Positions 1-8,129 of a stretch of DNA of 64,000 bases are shown here, one piece after another; the first letter of the stretch is position 1; each line of letters starts with the position of its first letter. The notes beneath the pieces were generated by a model. That model was given only the letters and a program-made list of their open reading frames with translations. It did no database searches and was not told the origin of the DNA. The translations under genes and the position numbers were made by a program. The DNA lies in NCBI RefSeq assembly GCF_001701025.1, contig NZ_CP016793.1, forward strand, positions 1,860,001 through 1,924,000, given 5' to 3'. The DNA is from Lentzea guizhouensis. GTDB taxonomy: Bacteria > Actinomycetota > Actinomycetes > Mycobacteriales > Pseudonocardiaceae.

Positions 1-516
1 GTCGGTGCGGCCGACGTAGTAGGCGCCGCCGGTCAGGAACGTCGCGAACGCCTCGTCCACCGACTCCACGACCCCGGCGCGGATCAACGCCTGCGCGAGG
101 TGCGGGCGACCGGCGGGCGCGTCGAAGGGCAGCCGTTCCATCAGCTCGACCGGGTCGATCGGGAAGCCGTCGGCCTGCATCATCTCGGCCATCTTCTGCA
201 GCCGCTGCCTGCGCTCCTGGCGCAGCCGCGACTGCTCGACCATCAACGCCGAGTGCGTCGGGTCGTACAGGTAGGCCAGCAGGTGGACGGTGATCGTGCG
301 GCCGTAGCCGTCAGGGCACTCGCACGAGAGCTCGGCCCCGCGCACCAGGCGCAGACCCGGTGGCAACGCCGCGACCGCCTCCGCCCACCCCGCCGACGTG
401 TCGTGGTCGGTGAGCGCCACCGCGTCGAGTCCTGCTCGGGCCGCCGCCCTCACCAGCTCGGCTGGGCTGTCGGTGCCGTCGGACTCGGACGAATGGGTGT
501 GCAGATCGATGACCAC
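1..516 (-). CDS. PHP-domain metal-dependent phosphoesterase, 3' end cut by window
   Basis: The frame opens at a GTG at 516, 36 bases after the stop of the PH-domain gene, and runs off the left edge without a stop. The visible 172 residues start VVIDLHTHSSESDGT, the first PHP metal motif (HxH), followed by a TDHDT motif near residue 45 and RGAELSC near residue 70. These are the metal-binding signatures of PHP phosphoesterases of the YciV/TrpH type, which hydrolyse nucleotide or oligonucleotide phosphates. The substrate cannot be assigned from this fragment. The short gap suggests cotranscription with the membrane PH-domain gene. Confidence 0.85.
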   Translation of the reverse strand, partial: MVIDLHTHSSESDGTDSPAELVRAAARAGLDAVALTDHDTSAGWAEAVAALPPGLRLVRGAELSCECPDGYGRTITVHLLAYLYDPTHSALMVEQSRLRQERRQRLQKMAEMMQADGFPIDPVELMERLPFDAPAGRPHLAQALIRAGVVESVDEAFATFLTGGAYYVGRTD

Positions 517-552
517 GTCGTCCAGTGTGGACGACGTGGTGCACGGCCCGCG

Positions 553-1113
553 TTACGGGACCATCTTCTTCCCGCGGGCGGCCCGCTGCGCCTTGATCAT
601 CGAGAACCGCTCGGCCTGCGCCTTCTTGTCGCCGAAGGTCAGCTCCGAGATGGCGTCGTAGACCTCTTCGGGGTCCGGCAGGAACTCCAGGCGGTTCAAC
701 GCCTGGATCTGACCTGCCGACTCGACGATCAGCGTGCCGTAGCCGAACATGCGGCCGGCCACCGTGCGCTCGTAGGTGAGGTCGGTGACCTTGCTGATGG
801 GCATCATCGCGACCTTGGTCTCGAAGACGCCCGACGTCAGCATGAACCGCTTGTCGGTGACGACGATCCGCTCGACCCACCACTCGATGATGAAGTAGGC
901 GAGCCGCAGCAGCACCAGCAGCGCGCCGTACCACAGCACGTTCTGGATCACTCCGGCGTTGGCCGGGAGCAGGTACGAGATCATCATGAAGCCGGCGAGC
1001 AGCGCCGCGGCCTCGAGCACGTCCCAGATCAGGTAGGACCAGTGCCTGCGCACCCGGATGACCCGACGCTCGCTCGACAGCAGGTAGTCGTCCGGATCAC
1101 GTGGTGCGAACAT
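553..1113 (-). CDS. PH-domain (YdbS-like, bPH2) membrane protein
   Basis: This 186-residue protein has two hydrophobic segments at about residues 27-50 and 57-80, then a soluble bacterial PH-like domain beginning at the VERIVVTDKRFML stretch. That arrangement is typical of YdbS/DUF304 proteins, which sit in the cytoplasmic membrane and have no known catalytic activity. The C-terminus is basic. The ATG at 1113 is chosen because it gives the complete first membrane segment; an AGGAAGGG-like stretch lies about 13 bases upstream. Its role is unknown. Confidence 0.8.
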   Translation of the reverse strand: MFAPRDPDDYLLSSERRVIRVRRHWSYLIWDVLEAAALLAGFMMISYLLPANAGVIQNVLWYGALLVLLRLAYFIIEWWVERIVVTDKRFMLTSGVFETKVAMMPISKVTDLTYERTVAGRMFGYGTLIVESAGQIQALNRLEFLPDPEEVYDAISELTFGDKKAQAERFSMIKAQRAARGKKMVP

Positions 1114-1189
1114 GCGCTACCAGCCCTTCCTGGTACCAGCCAGTGCCCTGTCTGCCCTGCTCCTGGCCTCCCAGCGGGAGCCGGGGAGC

Positions 1190-1348
1190 CTAGAACAATT
1201 GTCGCACGAAGGTGATCAGGGCCTCAGCCGCAGTTCGCAGCGAGTTGAGGATGTTCTGCACCAGCTGAGCTGCTTGCTGAGGCTCAGCGATGAGGAAGAA
1301 CAGCAACAAGGCAATACCGGCGAAAGTGAGGATCTTCTTCAAGTTCAC
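1190..1348 (-). CDS. small single-pass membrane protein (52 aa)
   Basis: A GTG at 1348 with GGGGTGG upstream opens a 52-residue protein starting VNLKKILTFAGIALLLFFLI. It has a basic N-terminus, one membrane helix and an amphipathic tail rich in Gln, Ala and Leu. The frame is also open upstream to 1408, but the extra residues are Arg/Gly-rich and do not look like protein. No family is recognised. It diverges from the Nudix gene. Confidence 0.6.
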   Translation of the reverse strand: MNLKKILTFAGIALLLFFLIAEPQQAAQLVQNILNSLRTAAEALITFVRQLF

Positions 1349-1475
1349 GGTGTCCACCCCGTCCGCGTTCGCACCCGTTTGGCGCCGTTCGTGACCGTTG
1401 TACAGCACGATTCAGTGCCTTGGGAGATTTGTACCGCAGCTGGGGTAGTCCGCTGCACCGCCGTTCCGGTGTGAC

Positions 1476-1481
1476 TACGCT
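1476..1481 (+). promoter_or_regulatory. -10 element of a leaderless promoter
   Basis: TACGCT lies 8 bases before the GTG at 1490. This spacing places the transcription start at or next to the GTG and selects it over the GTG at 1484, which is only 2 bases away. Confidence 0.5.
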
Positions 1482-1489
1482 TCGTGATC

Positions 1490-1903
1490 GTGACGGGCAG
1501 CAGCGAGCGCACCATCCGTTGTGTCGGGGCCATCGTTCATGACTCGAACGGGCGACTACTGCTCGTGCGACGAGCCAACGCACCAGGTGAGGGCCTGTGG
1601 TCGGTACCGGGTGGGCGAGTGGAGCCGAACGAGACCGATGAGGCTGCTGTGACGAGGGAAGTCCTCGAGGAGACCGGTCTCTCCGTCACGGCGGGTCACC
1701 TCGTCGGCAGCGTCGAGCGACCGGTCCCGAACGGGGTTTTCCGGATCTACGACTACGAGTGCCAGGTCAGGTCGGGTGTGCTCCAAGCGGGCGACGACGC
1801 ATCGGATGTCGCTTGGGTCGACAGTGCGACGTTGGCCACACTTCGGACCACCGAGGGGCTGGTGGAAGCGCTCTCCGAGTGGAACTGCCTGCCCAGGGCC
1901 TGA
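1490..1903 (+). CDS. Nudix hydrolase
   Basis: This 137-residue protein carries a complete Nudix box at residues 41-64: GGRVEPNE, seven residues, then REVLEETGL. This is the signature of enzymes that hydrolyse nucleoside diphosphates linked to another moiety. It is a single-domain protein of usual Nudix size. The substrate (NDP-sugar, NADH or oxidised nucleotide) cannot be deduced. The start is the GTG placed 8 bases after a TACGCT -10 element; the frame is also open two codons upstream, at 1484. Confidence 0.85.
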   Translation: MTGSSERTIRCVGAIVHDSNGRLLLVRRANAPGEGLWSVPGGRVEPNETDEAAVTREVLEETGLSVTAGHLVGSVERPVPNGVFRIYDYECQVRSGVLQAGDDASDVAWVDSATLATLRTTEGLVEALSEWNCLPRA

Positions 1904-1942
1904 TCCGGGTTCACGCGATCGGGAACGGGCCGGGTTCACCGC

Positions 1943-2938
1943 TCAGCGCCAAACGAGACGGTGCCCGTGCGCCTCGGTGGTCGCCAGAGTGGTGCTCGAA
2001 ACCTCGCCGGCACGCACTCGGACCAGGCGGACCTCACCGTCCTCGTGCGCGGCCCACCAGGACTCCCTGCCCAAAGTGGACAAAGCGGGCACGAGGTCGA
2101 GCCCCGAGCCGCTGGTGATCACCACGAGCGGGGCGTCGATCGGGTCGGCCGCCTTGGCGAGGTCGCCGACCGGGTCGCCGGCCACCAGGCGGGGCGGGTT
2201 CTTGCGCAGCACGCCGGAGGCCACGCCGAAGAGCCGCAGGCGCTCCGGCTGGTCGGCCCACACGCAGGCCTCCAGCCACGCGTAGGCGTCCTCGTCGGCC
2301 AGGTCGGCCGGGGAGACACCGATGCCCGCCTTCGCGGCCACCTTGACCGTCTTGGGCAGCTTCGGCAGCGCCGCACCCGGCGCGAGCTCCAGCGAGCAGT
2401 GCAGGCCCAGCGCGGCCTTGGTGGGCCCGGCGACGACCTGGCCGGCCTCCGCGGTCTGGTAGCGGTAGGAGTACTGGTCGAGCCCGAGCAGCAGGCCCGC
2501 GGTCGTGGCGGCCTCGACGAGCCCGATCGGCCCGCCCGCCTGCTTCGCCGCCGCGGCCACCGCCGGGTAGAGCAGCGCGGCCCTGCGCACCTCGTTCGTC
2601 TGGATCACCTGTGAGGCGACCAACGCGCGCACGCGTTCGGAACGCTCCAACAGGAAGTCGCGGAACAGCGGCCACGTGCTCTCGTCCGCGCCATAGGTGC
2701 CGCCGAGCGACGGGTAGTAGTTCGAGAGCTGGTGGAACGGTTCGGCCTGCACGAGCCGATGCGCCGCCGCCAGCAGGAGCTCGCCCGTGGCGTGCTCCTC
2801 ACCGGCGGCGGTCAGCAGATCGGCGACCTCCGGATCTTCGGCGGCGCGCGACGCGAGGTGTTCGTAGAGGGGCGAGATGCCGGAGGCCTCCTCCGCGAAC
2901 GCGCGCAGACGCTGCTGAGCCAGATCCAGAGAGGTCAC
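1943..2938 (-). CDS. DUF2332 family protein
   Basis: This 331-residue protein contains the QTNE motif (VIQTNEVRRAALLYP) and the YPSLGG motif of DUF2332, a family of unknown function with a methyltransferase-like fold. The glycine-rich loop after the QTNE region reads LVEAATTAGLLLGL and lacks the GASGGLN residues kept in the paralogue at 5306-6421, so any SAM-binding site may be degenerate. The GTG at 2938 starts one base after the stop of the MaoC-type gene, so the two are probably cotranscribed. The frame is open further upstream, but only into the MaoC gene. Confidence 0.8.
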   Translation of the reverse strand: MTSLDLAQQRLRAFAEEASGISPLYEHLASRAAEDPEVADLLTAAGEEHATGELLLAAAHRLVQAEPFHQLSNYYPSLGGTYGADESTWPLFRDFLLERSERVRALVASQVIQTNEVRRAALLYPAVAAAAKQAGGPIGLVEAATTAGLLLGLDQYSYRYQTAEAGQVVAGPTKAALGLHCSLELAPGAALPKLPKTVKVAAKAGIGVSPADLADEDAYAWLEACVWADQPERLRLFGVASGVLRKNPPRLVAGDPVGDLAKAADPIDAPLVVITSGSGLDLVPALSTLGRESWWAAHEDGEVRLVRVRAGEVSSTTLATTEAHGHRLVWR

Positions 2939-2939
2939 G

Positions 2940-3443
2940 TCACTCCTTCGGTTGGGGGCGCCCCGGCTGCTCGCCGCCACGGGCGTCACCGTAGGACTTC
3001 TTCGGCACCATCACCTTGCGGCGGAAGATGCACACGACCGTTCCGTCCTGCTTGTACCCGCGAGTCTCCACGTACACGACGCCCCTGTCGTCCTTGGACT
3101 TGGACGGCGTCTTGTCGAGCACCTCGGTCTCGCCGTAGATCGTGTCACCGTGGAACGTCGGCTTCACGTGCCGCAGCGACTCGATCTCCAGGTTGGCGAT
3201 CGCCTTGCCGGAGACGTCGGGCACGGACATGCCCAGCAGCAACGAGTAGATGTAGTTGCCGACGACGACGTTCTTGCCGAAGTCCGTCGTGTTCTCCGCG
3301 TAGTTCACGTCCATGTGGAGCGGGTGGTGGTTCATCGTGAGCAGGCAGAACAGGTGGTCGTCGTACTCGGTGACCGTCTTGCCCGGCCAGTGCTTGTAGA
3401 CCGCTCCGACCTCGAACTCCTCGTAGTACCGACCGAACTGCAC
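2940..3443 (-). CDS. MaoC-family acyl-CoA dehydratase
   Basis: This 167-residue single hot-dog protein starts MQFGRYYEEFEVGAVYKHWP. It contains the MaoC hydratase stretch HPLHMDVNYAENTTDFGK (residues about 40-57) and VVVGNYIYSLLLGM, in which catalytic Asp/His-type residues are expected. It resembles M. tuberculosis Rv2499c, which sits beside the CitE-like lyase Rv2498c in a branched acyl-CoA degradation cluster. A CitE-like lyase and an acyl-CoA dehydrogenase are also present here, but 18-22 kb away. The GTG at 3443 is preceded by GGAGG with ideal spacing. Confidence 0.85.
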   Translation of the reverse strand: MQFGRYYEEFEVGAVYKHWPGKTVTEYDDHLFCLLTMNHHPLHMDVNYAENTTDFGKNVVVGNYIYSLLLGMSVPDVSGKAIANLEIESLRHVKPTFHGDTIYGETEVLDKTPSKSKDDRGVVYVETRGYKQDGTVVCIFRRKVMVPKKSYGDARGGEQPGRPQPKE

Positions 3444-3580
3444 CGCGCCTCCAACTACGTGTGATCGAGATCTGTGTCAGGTGGGGAGACAGTGTTATGG
3501 GAGGGGGAGTACCCTCGGCAACCGGTGTGTGAGGATTTCCACCACTGTCGATTTCGCCCCGAGGAGGTGAGGACCCCTAA

Positions 3581-3640
3581 ATGAGCAAGGACCCCCACCC
3601 TGCCAGTACCAAGCGCGTCCTCACCGAGGTGGCCCGCTAG
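3581..3640 (+). CDS. possible 19-aa leader peptide upstream of corA
   Basis: An ATG at 3581 follows a very strong Shine-Dalgarno stretch (GAGGAGGTGAGG at 3561-3572) and encodes MSKDPHPASTKRVLTEVAR before a TAG. It lies 93 bases before corA. The near-perfect ribosome binding site on such a short frame suggests a translated leader peptide. Chance cannot be excluded, since conservation could not be tested. No clear terminator/antiterminator pair was seen between it and corA. Confidence 0.4.
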   Translation: MSKDPHPASTKRVLTEVAR

Positions 3641-3733
3641 ATCGTTCCAGTTCTAGGCGGTTCGAGCTTCCCCGGTCAGGACGCCCGTCGTTTTCTCGGT
3701 CTCCGACGACGTGTGGCCCTGGAGGAACTCACC

Positions 3734-4804
3734 ATGCCCAGCCTGCCCTCGATCCGCGGACGTGGCGCTGCGCAGCGCCCTGCTCCGCACATCTCCGTGC
3801 CGTTGTCGCACTACGTGGTCGACTGCGCGGTCTACGTCGACGGCAAGCGCTTGCCAGGCCGGTGGACGCACACCGACGCGGTGAAAGAGGTCCGCAAGCG
3901 CAAGGACGGGTTCGTCTGGATCGGTCTGCACGAGCCGGACGCCGAGCAGATCGAGGGCATCGCGGAGACGTTCGGGCTGCACGAGCTCGCCGTCGAGGAC
4001 GCGGTCCACGCGCACCAGCGCCCGAAGCTCGAGCGCTACGACAACACGCTCTTCATGGTGTTCAAGACCGTGCGGTACGTGACGAACCCCTCGCCGGACA
4101 CCGCCAACGAGATCGTCGAGTCCGGCGAGATCATGGTGTTCCTGGGCAAGGACTTCGTCATCACCGTGCGGCACGGCAACCACTCCGGGCTCTCCAAGCT
4201 GCGCCACGTGCTGGAGGCCGACCCGGAGCGCCTGGAGATCGGCCCCGCCGCGGTGCTGCACGCCATCGCCGACCAGGTGGTCGACAACTACCTCGAGGTC
4301 ACCGACCACATCGAGGACGACATCGACCGCATGGAGGAACGGGTCTTCGCGCCGCGCACCGAGGTGAGCGCCGAGCAGATCTACCTGTTCAAGCGCGAGG
4401 TCGTGGAGCTGCGCCGCGCGGTGATGCCGCTCGCGAACCCGTTGCGCCGCTTGGCGGAGGGCTACACGCCGCTCATCCCGGAGCAGGTCCGCGCGTTCTT
4501 CCGCGACGTCGACGACCACCTCACCGAGGTCTCCGAGCGCGTCACGGCGTTCGACGAGCTGCTGACCACGCTGGTCGACGCGACGCTCGCGAAGATCACG
4601 CTGCAGCAGAACACCGACATGCGCAAGATCACCTCGTGGGTCGCGATCATCTCCGTGCCCACCATGGTCGTCGGTGTGTACGGCATGAACTTCGACTACA
4701 TGCCCGAGCTGAAGTGGAAGTTCGGCTATCCCCTGGTGATGAGCCTGGTCCTCATCGCCTGCCTCACGCTCTACCGAATACTGCGCCGAAATCGCTGGCT
4801 GTGA
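3734..4804 (+). CDS. corA: CorA-type magnesium/divalent cation channel
   Basis: This 356-residue protein has a long soluble N-terminal domain and two C-terminal membrane helices. The hallmark GMN motif is in YGMNFDYMPE at about residue 317, at the end of the first helix, as in pentameric CorA channels for Mg2+ (Co2+/Ni2+). The short basic tail RRNRWL follows the second helix. The ATG at 3734 is chosen because GGAGGAACTCACC lies directly upstream. It corresponds to Rv1239c, which is also near the sugABC operon. A possible leader peptide precedes it. Confidence 0.92.
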   Translation: MPSLPSIRGRGAAQRPAPHISVPLSHYVVDCAVYVDGKRLPGRWTHTDAVKEVRKRKDGFVWIGLHEPDAEQIEGIAETFGLHELAVEDAVHAHQRPKLERYDNTLFMVFKTVRYVTNPSPDTANEIVESGEIMVFLGKDFVITVRHGNHSGLSKLRHVLEADPERLEIGPAAVLHAIADQVVDNYLEVTDHIEDDIDRMEERVFAPRTEVSAEQIYLFKREVVELRRAVMPLANPLRRLAEGYTPLIPEQVRAFFRDVDDHLTEVSERVTAFDELLTTLVDATLAKITLQQNTDMRKITSWVAIISVPTMVVGVYGMNFDYMPELKWKFGYPLVMSLVLIACLTLYRILRRNRWL

Positions 4805-4847
4805 ATCCCGGTTTCGCCCGCTTTTGTTCGTGTAGAAGGGTTTTGTC

Positions 4848-4943
4848 ATGACCAGACTGCTCACCAACATCCGGTTCTGGATCCTCGCGTTCCTGCTCTG
4901 CTGGATCACCACCGTGTTCGTGCTGATCTCCGGAACGCCCTGA
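4848..4943 (+). CDS. 31-aa single-pass membrane microprotein
   Basis: The ATG at 4848 is preceded by AGAAGGG at good spacing and encodes a 31-residue peptide made of a short basic start and one membrane helix. The segment NIRFWILAF closely matches NLRFWILVF at the same place in the next gene, which begins 1 base after this stop. The pair therefore looks like a duplication in which this copy kept only the membrane anchor. The function is unknown; it may be a partner or regulator of its neighbour or of CorA. Confidence 0.55.
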   Translation: MTRLLTNIRFWILAFLLCWITTVFVLISGTP

Positions 4944-4944
4944 C

Positions 4945-5322
4945 GTGCACCGGCGGCTGCGCAACCTGCGCTTCTGGATCCTGGTGTTCGCCGTCAGCTG
5001 GCTCACGATGGTGGTCATCTCCATCGCGAGCTGGCCGGAACCCGGTGAGGACACACCGGAGGAGCTGGCCGCGCAGGTGACGAAGGCGTTGCGCGCCAAC
5101 GACTTCCACCAGCTGGAGCCGTTGCTCGCGGTCGGCGGCGAGGACGTCGCGAAGTCGACCGTCGAGCACTTCTCCACCACGCGCGTGGACGGCGGCTTCT
5201 ACCGCGACGGCGCCGTCGTCGTGCAGTACACCCGCGACGGCACGCGGTCGGAGTTCAAAGCGCCCGTGCAGGAGCAGGACGGCCGGTACGTGGTGAACCT
5301 GGTGGTCACTCCCACGGGGTGA
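4945..5322 (+). CDS. membrane-anchored exported protein of unknown function
   Basis: This 125-residue protein has an N-terminal membrane helix (residues about 8-28) followed by a roughly 95-residue acidic domain predicted outside the cell. The domain starts with an alpha-helical part (PEELAAQVTKALRANDF) and ends in beta strands, an NTF2/DUF4878-like layout that I cannot assign firmly. The GTG start at 4945 is 1 base after the 31-aa microprotein, so the two are probably translationally coupled. Its 3' end overlaps the convergent DUF2332 gene by 17 bases. Confidence 0.65.
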   Translation: MHRRLRNLRFWILVFAVSWLTMVVISIASWPEPGEDTPEELAAQVTKALRANDFHQLEPLLAVGGEDVAKSTVEHFSTTRVDGGFYRDGAVVVQYTRDGTRSEFKAPVQEQDGRYVVNLVVTPTG

Positions 5323-6421
5323 CGTCCCAGGTGAAGGGGATGCCGTGGCCCACGCCGACACCGAGGCACAGCGAGATCCCGGCCGGCCAGATCTTGAGCA
5401 TCAGCGCGAACCTGTAGTCGATCTCCCGGCGCGGCTCGAACACCAGCAGCGCCAACGGGGTCGTCGGCGTGGCCTTCGCGGCGGCGTCGGCGAGCACCGC
5501 CCTGCCCATCGCCCGGTCGGCCGGTGAGACGTACTGCCACACCACCGAGTGCCACACGACGGTGAGCACGTCGCGTTCGGCGCGGGCGAGGTGCTTCGCG
5601 AGCCATTCCGGCCCCGCCGCCCGGTCGACCTTCACCGGGTCGGCCGCCGCCAGGTCGAGCGCGTCCCGCAGGCGGTTCCAGCGGTTGAGCTGGTCCGCCC
5701 AGACGAACGAGCTCAGGTGCAGCCGCCCGTCCTCTGTGGACACGTCGACCGGCTGGAGGTCGCAGCCGGCCCTGCCGACGACGCGCAGCCGGTGGGTGAG
5801 GTCGGCGGGCGGCCGTCCGGTCCACTCCGGGTCGAGGACGAGGGTGCTGCCGGGATCGCCGAGCGTCGTGCCGTCGTCGAGCCGGTAGGCGACGTGGTGC
5901 GGCCGCAGGTTGAGCCCGCCGCTCGCGCCGACCTCCAGCAACCGCACGCAGAACGGCACCTGCCTGCCCGCGGCCTTCGCGGCCTCCTGCGCGGCGACGA
6001 GCAGCCCGCCGTAGAGGGGCGCGCACCGGCCGGGTTCGTTGGTCTGCACGACCGTGGCGCCGATGCGGTGCCGGAGCAGGGCGGTGTACTCGTTGAGGGC
6101 GGGCAGCGCGTCCTCCCACAGCCGCGGCAGGTCGGGCTGGCCGCCGACGGAGGGGTAGTGCTTCGCGAGCGCGGGCGCCCGCCCTTCGAGCACGAGCCGG
6201 TGCACGGCGCCCGCGAACCGCAGACCGGGCACGCTGCCCTCCCGGTCGCGTTCGGCGCCCGCCATGATCCGCGCCGTCACGCCGCCTCTGGAGAGGTCGT
6301 CGGCGGCGTCGGCCAGGAGTCGCTGGGTCAGCGGACTGCGGTCGCGGCAGCCGTGAGCGGCCGCGGCGAACAGCTCGGCAAGCACGGTGTTGACGCTAGT
6401 GGCAGCGCTGTCCCGCGTCAT
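5306..6421 (-). CDS. DUF2332 family protein with intact glycine-rich loop
   Basis: This 371-residue paralogue of the protein at 1943-2938 has AKHYPSVGG, VVQTNEPGRCAPLYG and the loop LLEVGASGGLNLRPH, which resembles the SAM-binding loop of class I methyltransferases. SSFVWADQLNRWNRL follows about 80 residues later. DUF2332 proteins have no established activity, so a methyltransferase role is only an inference from the fold. It diverges from the phosphoesterase gene at 6450. Confidence 0.8.
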   Translation of the reverse strand: MTRDSAATSVNTVLAELFAAAAHGCRDRSPLTQRLLADAADDLSRGGVTARIMAGAERDREGSVPGLRFAGAVHRLVLEGRAPALAKHYPSVGGQPDLPRLWEDALPALNEYTALLRHRIGATVVQTNEPGRCAPLYGGLLVAAQEAAKAAGRQVPFCVRLLEVGASGGLNLRPHHVAYRLDDGTTLGDPGSTLVLDPEWTGRPPADLTHRLRVVGRAGCDLQPVDVSTEDGRLHLSSFVWADQLNRWNRLRDALDLAAADPVKVDRAAGPEWLAKHLARAERDVLTVVWHSVVWQYVSPADRAMGRAVLADAAAKATPTTPLALLVFEPRREIDYRFALMLKIWPAGISLCLGVGVGHGIPFTWDVTPWE

Positions 6422-6449
6422 CCGGAGCGGGCCTCATTACGCTGCTGGA

Positions 6450-7121
6450 ATGGTTCGAGTGCTCGCGGTGGCGGACGAGGTCGTCGAACAGCTGTGGACT
6501 GATCAGGTGCACGCCCACTCCGGCGTGGACCTGGTCCTCGCGGCCGGCGACCTGCCGTTCGACTACCTGGAGTTCCTGGCCAACGCCCTGGACAAGCCGC
6601 TCGTGTTCGTCCCCGGCAACCACGACGCCGACCTCTCCGGCTACTCGAACGTCCGCGGCCTGTGGACCAAGGCGGGCGTCCCGGTCCGCTGGCCAGGACC
6701 AACCGGTGCGGTGAACGCGGACGAACGCGTGGTCGACGTCGCCGGCCTGCGCATCGCGGGCCTCGGTGGCTCGATCCGCTACAACAAGGGCCCCAACCAG
6801 TGGACGGAACGGCAGCAGGCCCGCCGCGCCCGCCGGGTCTCCAGGCTGGCCGGCTGGCGCAGGCTGCGCGACGGACGTGGCGTGGACGTGCTGCTGACCC
6901 ACTCACCACCGCTCGACTGCGGCGACGAGCCCGACGCACCCCACCGCGGCTTCGGGTGCCTGCACGACCTGGTCTCCCGCCTGCGACCACCGTTCCTGCT
7001 GCACGGCCACATCCACCCGCACGGCGTCCCACGCCCGGATCGCGCATTGGGCGACACCCGCGTGGTGAACGTCGTCGGATTCAAGGTCCTCACCATCCCG
7101 GGAGCGCACGATGAGACGTGA
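6450..7121 (+). CDS. metallophosphoesterase (calcineurin-like)
   Basis: This 223-residue protein has the metallophosphoesterase motifs in order: LAAGDLPFDY (GD motif), VPGNHDAD (GNHD), LLTHSPP and LLHGHIHPHG (GHxH). Only the first DxH motif is altered (VLAVADEV). These residues bind a dinuclear metal site that cleaves phosphomono- or diesters. The ATG at 6450 is 6 bases after a TACGCT -10 element. It overlaps the next gene by 11 bases, so the phosphoesterase and the ParB-like protein are probably made together. Confidence 0.85.
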   Translation: MVRVLAVADEVVEQLWTDQVHAHSGVDLVLAAGDLPFDYLEFLANALDKPLVFVPGNHDADLSGYSNVRGLWTKAGVPVRWPGPTGAVNADERVVDVAGLRIAGLGGSIRYNKGPNQWTERQQARRARRVSRLAGWRRLRDGRGVDVLLTHSPPLDCGDEPDAPHRGFGCLHDLVSRLRPPFLLHGHIHPHGVPRPDRALGDTRVVNVVGFKVLTIPGAHDET

Positions 7122-7977
7122 CACCGGCTTCCCCCTCGCCGACGCCGAGAACGACTTCACCCGAGCCCGCCGCGGCCAGGTGATGTCCCGCCTGGCCGCC
7201 TGGCTGCGCCGCGAGCCGGACGACGTGAACATCATGCTGCCGTTCCACGAGGTCGTGGACGCCCTCGGCATGGTCTCCGAAAAACGCCTCGGCCTGCAGA
7301 ACATCCGCCTCGACTCGATCGTCGGCAGCGTCGACCGCGGCCGCGACTTCGACCGCCGCTTCCGCCCCACCTCCGGCCGCGTCCGCGAACGCTGGCAACG
7401 CCTGGCCCTGGCCACCCGCCGCGGCGAGTCCATCCCGCCGATCGAGGTCTACCGCATCGGTGAGCTGCACTTCATCATCGACGGCCACCACCGCGTGTCC
7501 GTCGCCCACGCACTCGGCCTGACCACCATCGACGCCTACGTGACGCAGGTGATCACGCGGATCAACGCGGCCGGCATCCGCTACCGCGGCGACCTGATCG
7601 TGAAGGACTACCGCCGCCTCTTCCTCGACCGCGTGCCCCTGGTCGGCGAGGCACGGGCCGCCGTCGTGCTGTCCGACCCGTGGGACTACGCCGAGCTGGG
7701 CGAGTGCGTCGAGGCGTGGGGGTTCCGGCTGTCGCAGGACGAGCGGGTGTTCCTGGACCGCGGTGTGGTGGCGCGGCGGTGGTACGCGGAGGAGTACCGG
7801 CCGGTGGTGGCGATGCTGCGGCAGGCGGACATGGTCGGGGACCGGACGGAGGCCGAGGCGTACCTGTGGGTGGCGGCGGAGAGGTACCGGCTGATCAGGA
7901 CGCACCGGTGGGACGCGGAGGTGATCAACGCGGTGCGGGCGGAGAGTGGGGTGCAGCGGCGGGCGGACCGGGGTTAG
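7111..7977 (+). CDS. ParB/Srx-fold protein
   Basis: This 288-residue protein has a ParB/sulfiredoxin-type core around residues 105-140: IPPIEVYRIGELHFIIDG followed by HHRVSVAHALG. The DGHHR segment is the conserved ParB-like nuclease/CTPase loop. The rest is helical and has no recognised helix-turn-helix, so this is not the chromosome-partitioning ParB itself. It is translationally coupled to the upstream metallophosphoesterase. The last third changes codon style (many GTG/GCG runs) but stays in frame. Confidence 0.65.
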   Translation: MRRDTGFPLADAENDFTRARRGQVMSRLAAWLRREPDDVNIMLPFHEVVDALGMVSEKRLGLQNIRLDSIVGSVDRGRDFDRRFRPTSGRVRERWQRLALATRRGESIPPIEVYRIGELHFIIDGHHRVSVAHALGLTTIDAYVTQVITRINAAGIRYRGDLIVKDYRRLFLDRVPLVGEARAAVVLSDPWDYAELGECVEAWGFRLSQDERVFLDRGVVARRWYAEEYRPVVAMLRQADMVGDRTEAEAYLWVAAERYRLIRTHRWDAEVINAVRAESGVQRRADRG

Positions 7978-8129
7978 GGCTCTGGGGCGGCCGGGATGAG
8001 GGCGTGGCGGGGGACGAGGCCGTGGCCGTGGCCGGGGACGAGGCGCGGTCAGGGCTGAACACGCCACGATCGGATGCCCCGCCGGAAAGTCGGTCGCACC
8101 GCCCCGCCGACCGCCGTTAGCGTGCGGCC

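Noticed and set aside
3640..3733. Mg2+-sensing riboswitch upstream of corA
   Set aside because: No M-box-like helices or terminator/antiterminator pair recognised; only the peptide frame is supported.
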